Under the pieces are notes generated by a model, which saw only the letters and a program-made list of their open reading frames with translations, ran no database searches and was not told where the DNA came from. A stretch of 64,000 bases of DNA from Galaxea fascicularis. Lineage: Eukaryota > Cnidaria > Anthozoa > Scleractinia > Euphylliidae. This document shows, one piece after another, positions 34,749 to 48,632 of the stretch. Every line of letters begins with the position of its first letter. The first letter of the stretch is position 1. The stretch lies in NCBI GenBank assembly GCA_948470475.1, contig OX419337.1:39500616-39564615 (forward strand), read 5' to 3'. The translations under genes were made by a program, and so were the position numbers.

Positions 34749-36215
34749 CGTGATCCGGCCCTTAGCCTGGTTAAGTTCAAAGTTGCTAAATGGTTTAACT
34801 TAGTGAGATTCAACTAAAATGATTTTAAAAGGTCACCAGAGGACAACCAGGGATAACAGCCGCTCCAAAATATAAATGAAGCGTGTCATTATATGAACTT
34901 GGTGCATGCGAAGAAGCATGCGTTTTCATTTTGAATTCACAACAGGATGACTCACAAAAAAGATCCATCTAAAAGTAAGACACACACTCTCACACTATAA
35001 TACCTTGATTTTAAAGCATTAAAGACTAAAAGCCTTTCAAGGGTTGGTCGCTTTGTCGTTTTGTCGCTCGTTTACGACTTTGTCTGTCGCCTGTTTGGCC
35101 GAGTTAGGGACAAATGTCATTGTCGCAAAGAAAACAAAGCCGAGGAATTGACTGAAGACACTGAAGTTAATTCAGGCGTGTCTCTGTCTCAAGCTGTCGC
35201 GCTTTTTCTGCCAATTTCTGTCGGCTGTCAGCGTTTTGGGAGAACATTGTCGACCAAAAAAAGCAAACAAACAGTAAACTATCGTTACACACTTTTATGA
35301 GCTCTGGAAAAGCTTACGACACTTGGACTTACCGCATGACACTCTTCAGTTGTAAAAATTCTTTCAAAGCTTGTCTGCCGTCAGTGCTGAGCCCACATAA
35401 AAGGGAACAATATCTGTTCTCCAAAAACCTATAACAGCTGGCATAAGTTCAACAAACAAAGTGTGGTCCTGTTAATCAGACAAAACAATACTCTTCAGTT
35501 CCGCCTCCTACGGCTGAGTGAATTAGCTTACAAAAGGAAGGATACTGGTTTATTTTACTAACTCTTTTGCCTGTTATACAAAAACAAATCTCTAACGATC
35601 TAACAGCGCTAACTGTAAAACACCATCTGGAAACTGAGACGCCAATCTGCCAAATGTCCATTATACAAAGCGGATTATGACTATTCAAGAGATCTTCTCT
35701 CCTCAATAAGATATGAGCTTTTCAACAAGATAAGTATACGAAATGAGTTGCCAAAATTTAACAATGTTCGCGGCTGCTAATAAATCTTATCTTGGTCTGA
35801 CAAACTCAAAAAGGATATCCTGCGTTGCGTAGGACTCACAACAATAAATCATCGCCAGAAATCGCGGACATTTCGAGCCCGCTAACAACTACCAGCGGTA
35901 TACTGTATAACGCAAAGGAATAAAGAGAGATAAAGACAACCAATATGGCAGCAAACGCTTAAACGAGTGGGAAAGACGCTGTTTCATACGATATATTGCA
36001 CAATCTAAGCTCTGTAGATATTTTGTTTGGTGCAAAGTAATTCTCGACAATGTCCGACATTTTTTTGGTTGAAATATTAGTGTGATAGCCTTTATACATT
36101 AAGCTGTGTTCGATTTTCGCGCGTGTTTACTTCCATTCAAACCAAATCTAGGGTTGCTAAGGGACTGTAACCCAGTTTATATCCCATGAAACACCAGTGT
36201 TGATCAACAAAGAAA

Positions 36216-36461
36216 ATGGCGGCTCGTGCAGGGAAAGCTTCGAGTTTGTGGCTTTCTTTCACACATAAATATGGCGTCCGCTTGCTGTGCTACGGACGAA
36301 AAATGAGAAAGATAAGGACGTCCTTGGAAGTATTTTGCCGTGGGCAATTCATGCATTTTTCGGCAGAATTAGATCGTTTAAACATCGCAGAAGTTATATC
36401 GAGTCGTGATGATTCACATTGTGAGAGGGTTTGCTTGCCAGTGGACGAGTTTGTGGCATGA
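36216..36461 (+). CDS. Weak candidate ORF, 81 aa, unknown
   Basis: The ATG is in a favourable context (AAAATGGCGG) and the frame is open for 81 codons, but no domain, signal peptide or repeat is visible. The GCGGC-rich start resembles many unrelated CpG-rich first exons. It could be a first coding exon of an unseen gene or chance. Confidence 0.15.
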   Translation: MAARAGKASSLWLSFTHKYGVRLLCYGRKMRKIRTSLEVFCRGQFMHFSAELDRLNIAEVISSRDDSHCERVCLPVDEFVA

Positions 36462-39400
36462 CTTCGCTACGATTTTAAAGCAATGTATGGAGAATGGAGC
36501 ATCAATGTGTGATGGATTGGTCGAGGCGTCGGGAAGTAAGTAATCATCCATCTAAGTAGCCGTTGATAAGTCAAATGCGAAGCTTATACACTACTGAACA
36601 TGTATCGAGTCGTGATAGGACGAACCGCAACCTAATTATCGATATCTATGAAAATAATTTCATATCCCCATACATTTCTTTACATGACTTTGCCGCCATT
36701 CTGGCCTTGGTGCGCAGGCGCCGCCGCCATCTTGTCCTAAATTTCTGGCAATGATACAGTACTTGGATGTTTCGCCATAGGTCAAGAAAGGCGGGTCAAA
36801 AGCAATTGTTAGAAATCATGTATTTGAGATTGCAGTGGGCAGTGAGCGAATGGAGTGGAAGAGGGGTGTCAGTCGGCCTGATTATGAAGTTTCATATTGG
36901 TTACGTAGCGCTATCCTTCTTGTCCTGTGGTCCAAGCTTGCTCAATAGCTCATTTTGCACACATGGTTTGTAAATTCTAGAAAGTGTTCTAGGATCTGTT
37001 TTTCTTGATGTGTACTTGGTACTTTGACCAATGTGATTCCTTCGGTAGACATGCTCAGTTAGTCAGGTTTTCTTGAGATAAGCTTGGCCTTTCTTGGGCG
37101 TTACAGTTTGGAAGAAACACTAACAACGCTCGTGGAACCTTCGACGAGGTCTAAGTCAAGGTGTGGAAAAACTCCAAGCATGTCCACTATGGAAACCATT
37201 GTTCAAATGACCTGTATACTCTAACCGCCCATAACCCTAGTATAGTTGACGCCCCAGGCCAAGTTATTTGAAGCAAATATTTAAATTTTAGCACAAGTCC
37301 TGAGTTGGCTGTGATCATACCCAAAAGGCTAACAGTGCCAACGGAGCTTCTATCAAAAAACTCGACCCTGGACTATACCGCGTACATATATATTGGCTTG
37401 AAAAATTATAACAAAACGAGAAAAGGGAAACTCACATTGAAAGAGCAAACAAAAAGAAAAATAAATAGGTCAATAAACTGTGTTCGGTCAATCAAGGACT
37501 CAGTCTGACATTTTGCTGTAATGACCTAACTCTCGCTTAATAAGCACATGTAATATTTAATCAGCAATGTTGACGATCTTGCTTGAGCATGAAACTGATT
37601 CGGCGCGGCGAATTCGGTGCTTAATTATCTTCCTAAAAACAGATTTTTATGAAATCGTGGTTTTGCGAACAAGATTGGCTACGTTCACCATAAGGGTAAA
37701 TAAATGTCAGAAAGAAGACTCACTGTCGCCACATTACTGTTCTATTGCCTGAGAATATAAATTGAACCTGAATCCCGACGTTGCTTGTGATAAAAGTCCT
37801 TCTCATGTTTGTCTAAGTTTTCCTGTTCCTGATAGAAATGAATGAAATAAATATCGACTAACGACTTATATTTTCAATTACTTTTCAAAGAAAGAAAATC
37901 TGCACTAACCACTAGCCAACTGTAACACAGTTTAATCAAATGATCTATTGTTTCAGTTTATACAAGAAGTAACTTCGCAGTGAACTGCATTTTACGGAAA
38001 CCATTATAAGGGAAGCCATATACCTATACTGAAGTGAGTAGGAACGCAAATTGTTGGGCACTGAGAAGTACAAACATATAGTAGACGGAGAGAGTTTATC
38101 CTTCCAAATCGGCAAAGAACGTGTTGACTTCACTGTGGCCATAACTTTGGAAGGGGACTTTACATTTTCCAGTTTCTTCACAAGCCAAGCAAAATAATAG
38201 TAGATAGAATTACAGTTATACCATAATCGCAACTATACCTCTCTCCAAGTGAATGTCCTTTGTTCTTCCACGCTTCAGTTCAGGTACATGAAATTGTTTC
38301 ACAAAAAAAATAGTCGCCGTTGATAGAAATATTGATGTACTGACAGAAAGGATTTTTTTTGTTGATTTCTCGACCCTCAAGGTTTCCAGCCACATAAACG
38401 ATGGATGAACCGATACTATATACTTGGGGAAGGAAGAATTATGACGTTTAAAAACTCTGTAAAAGGCAGCAAATAACGTAAGCAAATTAAAGCGTACGGA
38501 ATCAAAAGCTTACTACGATACCTTCTCCGATGACAACAAGAAATTAAAATTGCAAATGTATAGTTTATCACACAGCAGGTGCGTCACTCGTTAGACAAAG
38601 GGCAAGTGTGAAATTTCCCTAAAGACGATGTGGAGTAAGTAAACAGGTTCATTTGCTCACACTCGATGACTGACGCGACTCTGATCAAGCCTAAGTCGTA
38701 CCTCTACACGGATACAATGAACACAGATTGCCATATACGCACTAAAGAAAACTTACTCGACAGATTAGAACCACCTTGAAGAGCGTAAGAAAAGCACAAG
38801 CGCTGCTCGTAGCCGAGAGTTGGTTCTATTTCAAAAGCCTCAAACTAGTGATTGTGACTGCTTGGTTTAACTAGGATCCGAAACTCTCGACCGAACTGTA
38901 CAGCACCGTGATAATGCCTATAGCAAGTCATTCAGCACTACATCTGCACCTGTACAGTTAATCCATAAAAGCCAAGAAAAGGCCTAAATTTTACCCAAGT
39001 AATTTACTTGGATGAAGGACATGGCTGGTCTGCGACAAGCTACGCAAATTTCTTTTGTACGTAAAGGCATACTAAAGCATGTCTCGCCATCCAACCTCTG
39101 AACCGAGAGTTTTAAAATTATTATATGTCAAGAGGCTACCATTTGTACAGAATGGCACCACCCTTCGTTATTATATAATGCACGTGTAATGGCCATAAAT
39201 AACGGTCCTTATTCTGGTCTAATGGTGGCTCAGAGGGGTTATTCAACATGAATGCTTATAGCCACCCCGCTTGGTGTTAACTCTACCAGGGCCAGTTTCA
39301 ATCGTATAATCACCAATTTTAATTGACAGTTGTCCTCTATTATGATACGGTCTGTATGGCCGGCTCATTGACTAGTTTACTGGTATAGCAATAAGAGGGA

Positions 39401-40803
39401 GCCTGAGATTAAGCTTAATAGATCAACTGACTTTCACAATATCTCATTGTTGGGGTGAATAACTTTTATACATTCCAGTCTTTGTCACTATAACAGCAGC
39501 ACCGAGCTGGGATGTGAATATTCTCTCTGCTTAGTAAAGCCAAATAACAACAATTGACCAGCAGTTACTTGCTAGTGATTTTCGGCAAACTATTCCTCCC
39601 TTTCCAAATAACTGAATTCATAAATGACCACTCCAAGCATATCAAATCTCGGAAAAGGACAGTCAGAGCACGTGCTGTGCAACAACACAAACCCGGCACA
39701 AACGATCGACCGTTACGTGAGTTACATGATAACCTTTGGGACCTTCAGTAGGATACTAACAGAACTGAATCTACGCACTAACACAATCAGTTTAATTTAC
39801 ATGACTCACCAGAAATCCTACTGCGCTGGACAAATCAAGACTCTGAGGCAAAACAGCGTACACCAGTATGCTGGCTTTGTTCTTACATTTATCTGTTTAC
39901 TTATTCAGTTACACGAACTCCAAGGCTTAAAGTAATAAGAAATATATTGTTTGATATGCAAATTTGGCGGAGGCCGCTCATTTGCATGTAAAAGGAAATA
40001 ATCCTTTTATTTCTTTACCTCAAGCTTCCGTAACTGATCCGGAACAAATTTAAATATCCTCAGGGAACCGGCATGCAACAGCCGTGGAGGTAAAAATTGC
40101 ACTAGATACCCACAGAAAGTGTGTGACCATCTGAAGTTTCAAGAGTGAAATGAGAATTACACGATGTTGTTTTTTCTAAACCCAAATATTGCCAGGAATA
40201 TTTACATTTAAAATTCTAAAAATGACCGTAAACTTTACTCAACCGGTACTTCTTTCCGTCCTTGAGGCTTTCAAGGAAAAGCCACAAGGCTCAAGGAAGG
40301 AATGCTCTGCGCGTGCGTGAAGTAGCTACGGCTTCTATAATGCTGTAGGGACGAAGGAATACAGTATGCGATAAGCGATTGAACAGACGGAAGGCAGGAG
40401 GAGTGATGGAGGATAGATGGACGGACGGACGGACTACTTCCCCTACTCTCTTCGAACAATGTGTGGGTTCAGTTTAACTTCATACAGATTATTAGGAATC
40501 CGGAAATATTCTTCAATCCCATCTAAACAAACTCAAAACTCTTCGTGAATACATTACAGCGCATGTTTGAATGTACTGCAAGTGTCATGCTATCAAATTG
40601 CCGGGTAGTTTCAGGTGCATGCATCAAAAGTTATGATACTTCACTCAAGAAGATCCAGAACTGATGAACAGGAGCCGGACCGACGACAAGTTCCGGTTTA
40701 TATCTGTTCGGTAGAGGGAAGGTCGGCTTAGGTTTTCGGCGCCGATAAACTCCGGAGTTGACTCGGACTTCATCGTAAGTGAAACGTGACCTAAAAGATT
40801 CAC

Positions 40804-40982
40804 AATACACCATTTTGCTAATGATCAGTTCCGAGTGAATTGTGGGTAGATCCAGTCCTCTGTGGGGGCAAACGGCCATTTAAAGACGTAATTTGAAATT
40901 CTAATTTTGATCGTTTGCTCCCACAAAGGACTAGATCTACCCACAATTCACTTGGAACTGATCATTAGCAAAATAGTGTATT
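40804..40982. mobile_element. 179-bp palindromic insertion (71-bp inverted arms)
   Basis: Arms 40804-40874 and 40912-40982 are near-perfect reverse complements (start AATACACCATTTTGCTAATG). The related copy B sequence near 58717 runs straight through GATTCACAATGGGG without it, so it is an insertion, with a visible empty site in the same window. Confidence 0.75.
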
Positions 40983-41621
40983 GGGAAAACATAGCCCTTA
41001 ACGTTTTCGGGTCATATTTGCTGTTTTTGGCAGTTGAAAACGTAAGCTAGCATTTTCGGAAAGAAAATAATTGCCTAGAAGGTTCGTAAATGGTTCATTT
41101 CAGCTAGATTTTCTCAAAGGAAGATTTTGTTTCCTAGAATTTGCGTACAATTAAAATTTCAGCAACGGGAATCCGAACAGTTCTTTTAGCTAACGAAAAT
41201 ATCACTTTAAACAGACTTCAAACACCATAAAGTACTTAAGAATGCCTTCTACAGCTTTGGGTTGACTTGTCTCGTTGGGTGCCCCTGAATGAATATCCGG
41301 TTCTTTTGGAAAAATCCAACAGTATTCAGGTAATAAAAATGATATTCAATTGTCAAATTACCTATCACCGTAGTTTTGAGTTCAAAAACTGATCCAGTAT
41401 CTAGTAAGAGATCTCCTACTGTTGTGACCTCTGACACTGTACTTCACTTTAACTCGTTCAAAAAAGGCAGCCATGTGTAAGCAGGGTTAACCTAACATTC
41501 TAGTAACTTTATTAGAACATTCAACATCACTTCGGATCAAAGTCATTGTATTGTGATTTTTGAACCACAATAACCTGCAAGAGCAAACTTCTTAAGTAAG
41601 GCAATGTGCCAGCTTTTTAAT

Positions 41622-44560
41622 TTTTTATTTATTTATTCCACATTATCTCAATGAATTAGATATATTACAATAAGGGAAGGAGTGAAGAAGGGCATGATAT
41701 GGCAAACTAATTATATACCCTGTTTAATTACTATGCATAATTTGTTTGGATAAAAGAAGGAAAACGTACTATAAGGAGGGGAGATGAGAAACAAGTTTAC
41801 ATGGGCGCATGGCAATGATTAATACTGAGCAAAATGATACTGGAAGAGAGCTCTTTTAAATAGTTTTTTAGTAGGTTTTTGGCGAATAGAAATAGGAATA
41901 TCATTCCAGTAATACTGAGGATCCAATAATTGTTAGGCAAAATTCCTAATATCTAGTGAAAGATCTAGGACTCCGATACTGAAGGGACGCAGTTGGAGTG
42001 GTGTAATTATGTTGCTCAGATACATGGGTTAGGGTAAAATTGGACGGCTTTCTATCTACAATATGATCATAAAAAAAAGTTGATAAAAAAGTTGGTATAA
42101 AATTTAACTATGTCAGGAAGCTTAATAAGACCAAGGTTTACGTAATGAGGAGTAATATGATCATTAAGTTCTCAAATGGCTAAAAATCTTGAGATAAGTA
42201 TGTATTTTTTGACAAACATTATCCTAACTTTATGTTACGCAGCGCCATAACTGTCAAATTCAAAGCACGCTGGTTTCTAAACGAAGGACGCTATTGAGCC
42301 GGAAGGTTGTGCACAGATATCAAATGAACACCTTTATGTCTTACGTGGATAAAACGTTTGGTGGCTCTTTAGTTTTCGATTTTAGAATTTGATGACGTCA
42401 CATGAAAACGCTCTATAAGTGACTGTTTTGTAACATGACGTCTTAGCTTTATGAGAATATTTACACTTTTGCTAATTTTACTACTTATATAATCAATATG
42501 GTCTTACCAAGACAGAGAGCAGTCAATAACTGGTCCTAAATATTTTATACTGTAAGACTGCTCGAGACATTGATGTGCTAGTTTAACAGGAGGGTACAGA
42601 TTATAATTAACTTTTTGTCTTGGCTGAAACTTAAATTTAGGGTTAATTCATTTGAGCATAACCATTCATAGATGGCTGGCAGTTCCTGGCCATGGTTTGT
42701 TTTTGAAGCAACTCAGTGATCTAGATCTCTGCCAATTGCGGTTAGGGACGTATTTTGGGCAAGAAGTCTTAATGAAAAATAGTTGGTTGCTTTGACCATG
42801 TTGATATAAATCAGAGAAAGAAGTGGACCCAGTATCGACCATCGTGGTACGCCTGAATTCATCACAAGAGAATCTGAAAACACGTCATTAACATACACCT
42901 TTTGCCTCCTCTTGCTTTAGTAAGACCTAAACCCCTAAATTTCAATATTTCTCATTCCGTATAGGTCAAGTTTGGATAACAAAATAGAATGATTGACAGT
43001 GTCGAAAGCTTTACTTAGGTCCAGAAATAGAGATAAGGCGTAACTTTCTTCATCCAGGGCTATCTTTATCTTTATCTATTAAGTCTACCACGCAGTCAGT
43101 GGTAGAGTTCCCAGGTCTAAATCATTATTGATTAGGTACTAAAATACGTTCGGTCGTTAAATAGAATAATAGTTGGTTGAGAATACACCTCTCAAAAACT
43201 TTAATCAGTGCCGGAAGAACTGAAATAGGCCTGTAGCTATCACATGAGAAACGAGAGCCCTGTTTAAATATCGGAATAACCTTGGCAGTTTTTAGACTAG
43301 CAGGAAATATACCTTGCTTAAGAGTTAAATTTATAATGTTTGTCAGTGGTCTAAATATTGAATATGATCAATGCAACTTGTTGTTGACTCAGTTATACGA
43401 GTTGCCTCAAATATCAAGGGATTGAAGCCTTCAGAGTGGATCAAATTAAGGTATTCCTTTGCTATTGTGCTCTTAACTAACGTGTTGATATTGAAATCAC
43501 CCAAGATCAAGCACTTACGCTTTGACAAAAAGATAGCGTGTAAAAGTTGTTCAAATTCATCAAGGAATTCACATCGGGACCTACTATTAGGTGGGTTATA
43601 TATAACATCAATTAAAATGTTATGTGTGTCAACCCAAATGTTTGCAATACCGTCGATTTTTAAGTCCTCTATCAAACTGAAATCGCAGGTTAGACTTTAG
43701 GTATAAAGCAACCCCGCCACCGGTTGAAAACGTGCGATTGCCTAATAGCATATTGTAGCCTGGAATTTGCATACGTTCTATATTACCTTGAAGTGTATTC
43801 CATGTTCATGTTTCTGAACAAGAAATCAAGACAAATTCTATGAGAATAGAATCCAAAAGATTACATAACTCGTCGAAATGCTTGCTTAAGCTTCTAGCGT
43901 TTAGATGGAGAGCCGAGAGATGCGGTTTAACTAGAGAGGAAAGTTCATCAAGCTCTTCCAAAGTAAATATGCCTTGGTCATTCTTAAAGGATTGTACATC
44001 TAGTTTAAATCTGGATCATTAGTGTTGTTCAACATATGTTACTTCCAAGCTGAATACAGCAAAAAATAATAATAAATAACAAATTCGAACTAACCTGACC
44101 AGGACATTTTAATAAGCTTTATACAAAACTTCGTAAATATAAAGTTTTCCGCGAACAAATCTTGGCTTTTTACGGCTCGCACAAGCCTCTGTCGTTACAT
44201 CTTTCAGCTTCTTCTTTTTCTCCAGATCCTTCCTAATCAGATCGCGTTTCTTCTGCAATACTTTCTACCTCTCAGGGCGGTATACGAGTTTACAAATTAT
44301 CGCTCTTGGTTTGTCGTCGGTACGGGGACCAACTCGATGGGCGTTTTCTATCACAGGTTCCAAATTAAGTTGACTCAATATGATATCATGGATTCTCTGA
44401 CCATGCACAGTCTTCGCCGGATGATTCCGGAACGTTATGGAAGTAATCGACAGTAATCGATCGTACATTTCTTGAATTTGCTCGGGATGCTTTTGAAGAT
44501 GGCTTTCTACTTCGTCCACTTTACACCTAGCTTCGTGCGGCTCGCCCTTGCCAGGTTTTA
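41622..44560 (-). mobile_element. Degenerate non-LTR retrotransposon (LINE) remnant
   Basis: On the minus strand, in order: an ORF1-like segment (44519-44265; ENAHRVGPRTDDKPRAIICK), the C-terminal part of an endonuclease domain (43675-43343; LILGDFNINTL ... TSCIDHI), and reverse-transcriptase pieces in shifting frames: FERCILNQLL near 43190, a STTDCVVDLI region near 43100, [17 protein letters not shown] near 43000, and SGVPRWSILGPLL near 42850. The catalytic ADD box is lost (LAQNTSL in place of the usual FADDTSL-type motif). It ends in an (AAAT)n tract at 41645-41622. The protein style is like CR1/L2-type elements. Stops and frameshifts throughout show it is dead. Confidence 0.8.
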
Positions 44561-44599
44561 CATACTATCAATTCTGTGGATTTCAACCAGTTGCAGTAG

Positions 44600-47500
44600 T
44601 TAGATTAGAGCTACTCATTGTGGTCAGTTTTGGCGAGAACACCGCGGCTCAGAGTAAACGTTCCTTTTGATTCTGCAAATTAGTGTTGTCCAATGGCTTT
44701 CTTCCAATGGTACTTTGGATTCAAGACTTGCTTATAGTCCGCCGTATCTCAAGAGATTTTAGAAGGAGAATTCGATTTAAGCGAAGTCAGCTGAGTCTAA
44801 AGTTTGGTTCTGGCCTGGTTTTTAACTCAATCGAGTGTTTTTGTTCTGACTCCCTATGGCCCGCCAGTCCAACCATTTGACCAACCCTTTTGAGTATATT
44901 GTGATAGAAAGTGTCACTTCCAGTCACCATCACAACAGAAGGCCCTCATTGAAAATAATTAAGAGTCACGAGTTTTGTATTGTGAATATAATTAAACAGG
45001 AAGACAATGAACATTCTCCCATCTTTGGTTTTCATTATTGTCGAGACCAGCTTGATTGGATTTTCTAAGGTTATGTGAAATAATACATAGAGGAAGAAAC
45101 AATCGATATATATTAAGGCTCATCGAAAGCTCTCAGAGCGAATATTTCTTGTGACGAAGGGCTAACGGCTCGAAACGTCAGCTTTTGAACTTTGGTACGG
45201 TGTGGGCTAGTTTACATTATTAATTAATCAACTCAGTTGATAAAACCAAATTTTCGTGTACTGACCAGCCCCTACCGACACAGCACCACAGTTTCTTTAG
45301 AAGCAACACCACAAAGATGAAAGAAATGGGTTTTATATCGGGGTGGTTATCCTAAATACACAGTCACAACGGCCACACGTTAAATTCACATGTCGTGCTT
45401 GGCTGAGGAAGATAAGAGTCTAAAGATCGCGCAAACTATAAAGAGGCACCCTAGGCTAAACTGTCTTCATGTCTTTGCCCAGCTTGCTGAGTAATTTTGT
45501 TCCTAGGATGTAAGTTACATGTGTCACACTCAACCCGGCAAAAGAAAGTGATTGGCCTGAATGTATGGTTTCACGGTGATCTGAGTCAGAAGCCACAGGG
45601 AAGAGTTATTAATTTGCCTTTAAATTAACGTGCTTCTAAAAATAATCAGAATTTGGCGATTTCATTGAAAAGCATTGTCGAACTGTTTTTAACAGTATAG
45701 CTTACAACTGAATTTGTTTTCTCTTTTTGCCGGGAAACAGAAAGTGAGGGACCGCAAAAGGTTGTTTTTTGAGTCTTGTTTGCAGGAATAAAATCCGTGT
45801 CAAATTCAGTAGTCATTTCTAATCAACAAAGAGAAAAAATGCATCTTTATAGAGGCTGAATTATGCGACACCGTTTTTACCGGTTTTAAAACTGAATTTT
45901 TTCTGTGATCACCAGTACTATCCAAAATTAAACCAGTCATGGACTGAAGGAACGTATTTGTTGCGATTTACACGAAAATGGTACTAAGCGAGATCCATTA
46001 CTAACACTGAGTCGACATTTTATCGGTCGTTCGCATGAATCATGAGTGACATATGGCATGTTTTCTCTCAGAACCCGGTTCTACCAGTGATACTGGATAA
46101 TTCGTTCACATTAAATACGTTTAGTGGGCCTTATAATTAAAGCTAAATTTGGTCAGAAAGTGCAACTGAACATATATGTTACTCCAAGTAATGTCTTTGT
46201 ACTCGTTTTCCAAGGTAGTGACTGCGTTTAAGATCACTTCTGCTAAGAAAGAAAACGCCATGCTGTCAGGCCCGTTCTCATAACTTTTTTGGCAGTACGC
46301 CAAGTTCAGAGAAAGTCATTCACTCAGCCGAAGCCGGAATAGTTTCGGTCAGAAATACGTTCTCTTTTCAGTCGTATTCTCGTTGTCCCATATAAAGCTC
46401 GTTGTGCTTAACGAAGCAGTCGATTTTCTATATAGTGAAGGCATGCGCAGTCAATTTAGGTACGTACAAGATGCAACATTTACTGCAACGGCTTCAATGG
46501 CGCTTATATTATAAATAGCACTTGTAATCACAAAAGTAAAAAAACAGATTGTCGGTTTCAGGAGATTCAAGCTACTTGAAGATGACAAGATAAGTTAAAG
46601 TTTTCTGGATATACAAGGCCAAGTTCTAAGTCAAGATACACTCTACACGCATGAAAAGAAAAGTGAAAGGCCGGCTATGAATACGGGCAGCTTACCGATG
46701 AAGCTGGGAATGGAGTCATCGGGTGCAGTCTTATGGAGATTTACAATCTTTCGCTCAATTTTGTCTGCCATAGCGTCTTTCAAAAGAATTTACTTCTCCC
46801 ATAAAAGAGAATCGCACGCAATCTCTAATTTTTACTATTTGACCAAAACTTCAAGCTGGAATGCAATTGCGCAGACTGAACTGAGGCATTCTTCTGAACT
46901 GCATGATTTATCCAAACATGCAGAAAAGGTTATGGTGCTTAAAACTCATAAACCACAATGCAATGGCCAATGAAGGCGGTAAACTAAGCAATTTCCTCAT
47001 TTGTATTAAAGAATCACTGACACCCGCAAGTTCTGCAGTCGAACAAGGGAATAGAAAAGATGGTTGGAAAAACGAAACCCCCGCCGACAGCTCTGTTAAT
47101 TTATCCAGCGCTCAGTTACTTCCTAACTGCTTCTTTAATCGCTGTTTTGAACTGATGTGTTCACAACAAGGATAGCAACACAAATAGAGAAAACTTAGAA
47201 CAATGCAAGATACAACTATGAAATATTTGGCATTCTTTAGTACTAAAACGCTGATATCATATGTTTGGCAAACCAACAACATCGTAACCTCACCATGATT
47301 AGTCAGTACCAACTCACAAATAAATAAGGCATGCTTCTTTGCTATTAGCAGCGTTACCTTAAAAACAATCTGTGGATTAACTTCACCATGTGAAGTATTT
47401 GAAATAGTCTGTTTCGCGGACTTTATCATAACACAGGAAAACAAAAAAGTCAGTGAAACAATGGGTGCTTGCGCCCAATTTGGGAAGGGAGGTGGTTGAG

Positions 47501-48400
47501 CGGTTGGAAGCATTCTGGAAAGTTTCGATCACGTGCACATTTATAATTACCACGTGTTTCGTACTCATTGTTTATTTCTCAATATGAAATGCGATATTAA
47601 ATGAAGCTGATATATAAGAGCTGCCGGCCACTTTATCCTTCCTATATGTTAAGTCACTGGCATTTCCGCGTTTAAAAGCCCGGGTGACGCTTGTTAAAGG
47701 CCACTCTTTCAGTTCAGTTCGTTTCTTTATTTGGTTGTGTTTATTGAATTTTTGCCAACCAATGAAGCAAAACTGACTGCTGTGACAAAAAATGCTTCAG
47801 GCTTCAAATCTACTGTATTACGGAAACAGGCAGAAACAAGCAGTGAAGCGGAAAACACCGGCAGGTGCAGTTTGATTGCGAGCATGATGCGGTTCAGTTT
47901 CAGTCAGAACGTAACCAGGGTCATTCGTTAGAACAATCGAATGAGGTACATTTCAATTCCTGGTCCTGGGGAACTGTTCTGGTGTACCGATACACGAGAG
48001 TTTTGCATTGACATTTAAGGTATTGTTTCCGTGTAGTCTATTGTTTCGTTTTTGTTTCGTTCTCTTTGTCATCGGTAGACGAGAACCGGAACTGATATTG
48101 GCATGATCGTTATCTGGCAGTTGTACTCAGTTTAAATCAATGCAGAGGTGTTTTGATTATGTAATATTGATTATGTAATAGTTGTGAACTTCTTGCTGAT
48201 TAACTTCTATGTTTCCAATTTTTTTTCTTTGCATAAGATAAACACAGAATTCATGTATTGAGTGGGTGAGCAGTATGGAACAACTTGCATTTAGTGAAGG
48301 GCACTGGAATGAACAAATGGTCATTGAACCCTGAGATGTAATTATGCAGATATTGTACACAACAGGCGTCCTACGCAACACACAAACCTACTTTTAATTC
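44600..48400. other. Gene-poor intergenic region
   Basis: Only short open frames of no recognisable kind. A minus-strand frame at 47513-47112 has some hydrophobic stretches but no family signature. It contains the repeat piece at 45130-45320. Confidence 0.4.
45130..45320. repeat. Dispersed cnidarian repeat fragment
   Basis: It carries GACGAAGGGCTAACGGCTC, GAAACGTCAGC and TCAACTCAGTTGATAAAACC segments. From memory this style recurs in cnidarian genomes as retroelement-associated non-coding sequence. Boundaries and family are not determined. Confidence 0.4.
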
Positions 48401-48468
48401 AAGTGTACTTTCAAAAGTACGGCTCATTTCGGTGGAGCCTCCGTCCAGGTCGGTCGTATCCTTCTTGG

Positions 48469-48573
48469 GTAAGTATTGGCATTTCTTAGTGGTTCTCCTA
48501 GTTAGTCCCAAGCGAACAAGTTTCGTCTCATTAGTATTGGTGGTGATATTCCATACTCTTTAATTCTCTTTAG
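48469..48573 (+). other. Possible 5' UTR intron of the TauE-like gene
   Basis: A GGGTAAGT donor at 48469 and a pyrimidine-rich TTCTCTTTAG acceptor ending at 48573 flank 105 bases, just upstream of the start codon at 48633. Confidence 0.35.
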
Positions 48574-48632
48574 GCTTACACAGCAGCTTCCTTGTTAAGG
48601 ACAGAGTGCTCAATAGGGCCGAAGGGAAAAAC

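Larger units (their letters stand above)
34957..41300. other. Ancient duplicated block, copy A (gene-poor)
   Basis: Short conserved islands are collinear with 57248-59040 in the same orientation: 34957-35040 with 57248-57345; 35262-35560 with 57357-57660; 39648-39850 with 58336-58490; 40660-41300 with 58610-59040. Copy A is 3.5 times longer because of extra sequence between islands. I see no convincing gene within it. Confidence 0.6.

Noticed and set aside
47112..47513. 133-codon minus-strand frame with hydrophobic stretches, possible receptor relic
   Set aside because: No class A GPCR landmark (no DRY, NPxxY or LxxxD), and no match to the GPCR at 59376-60287.
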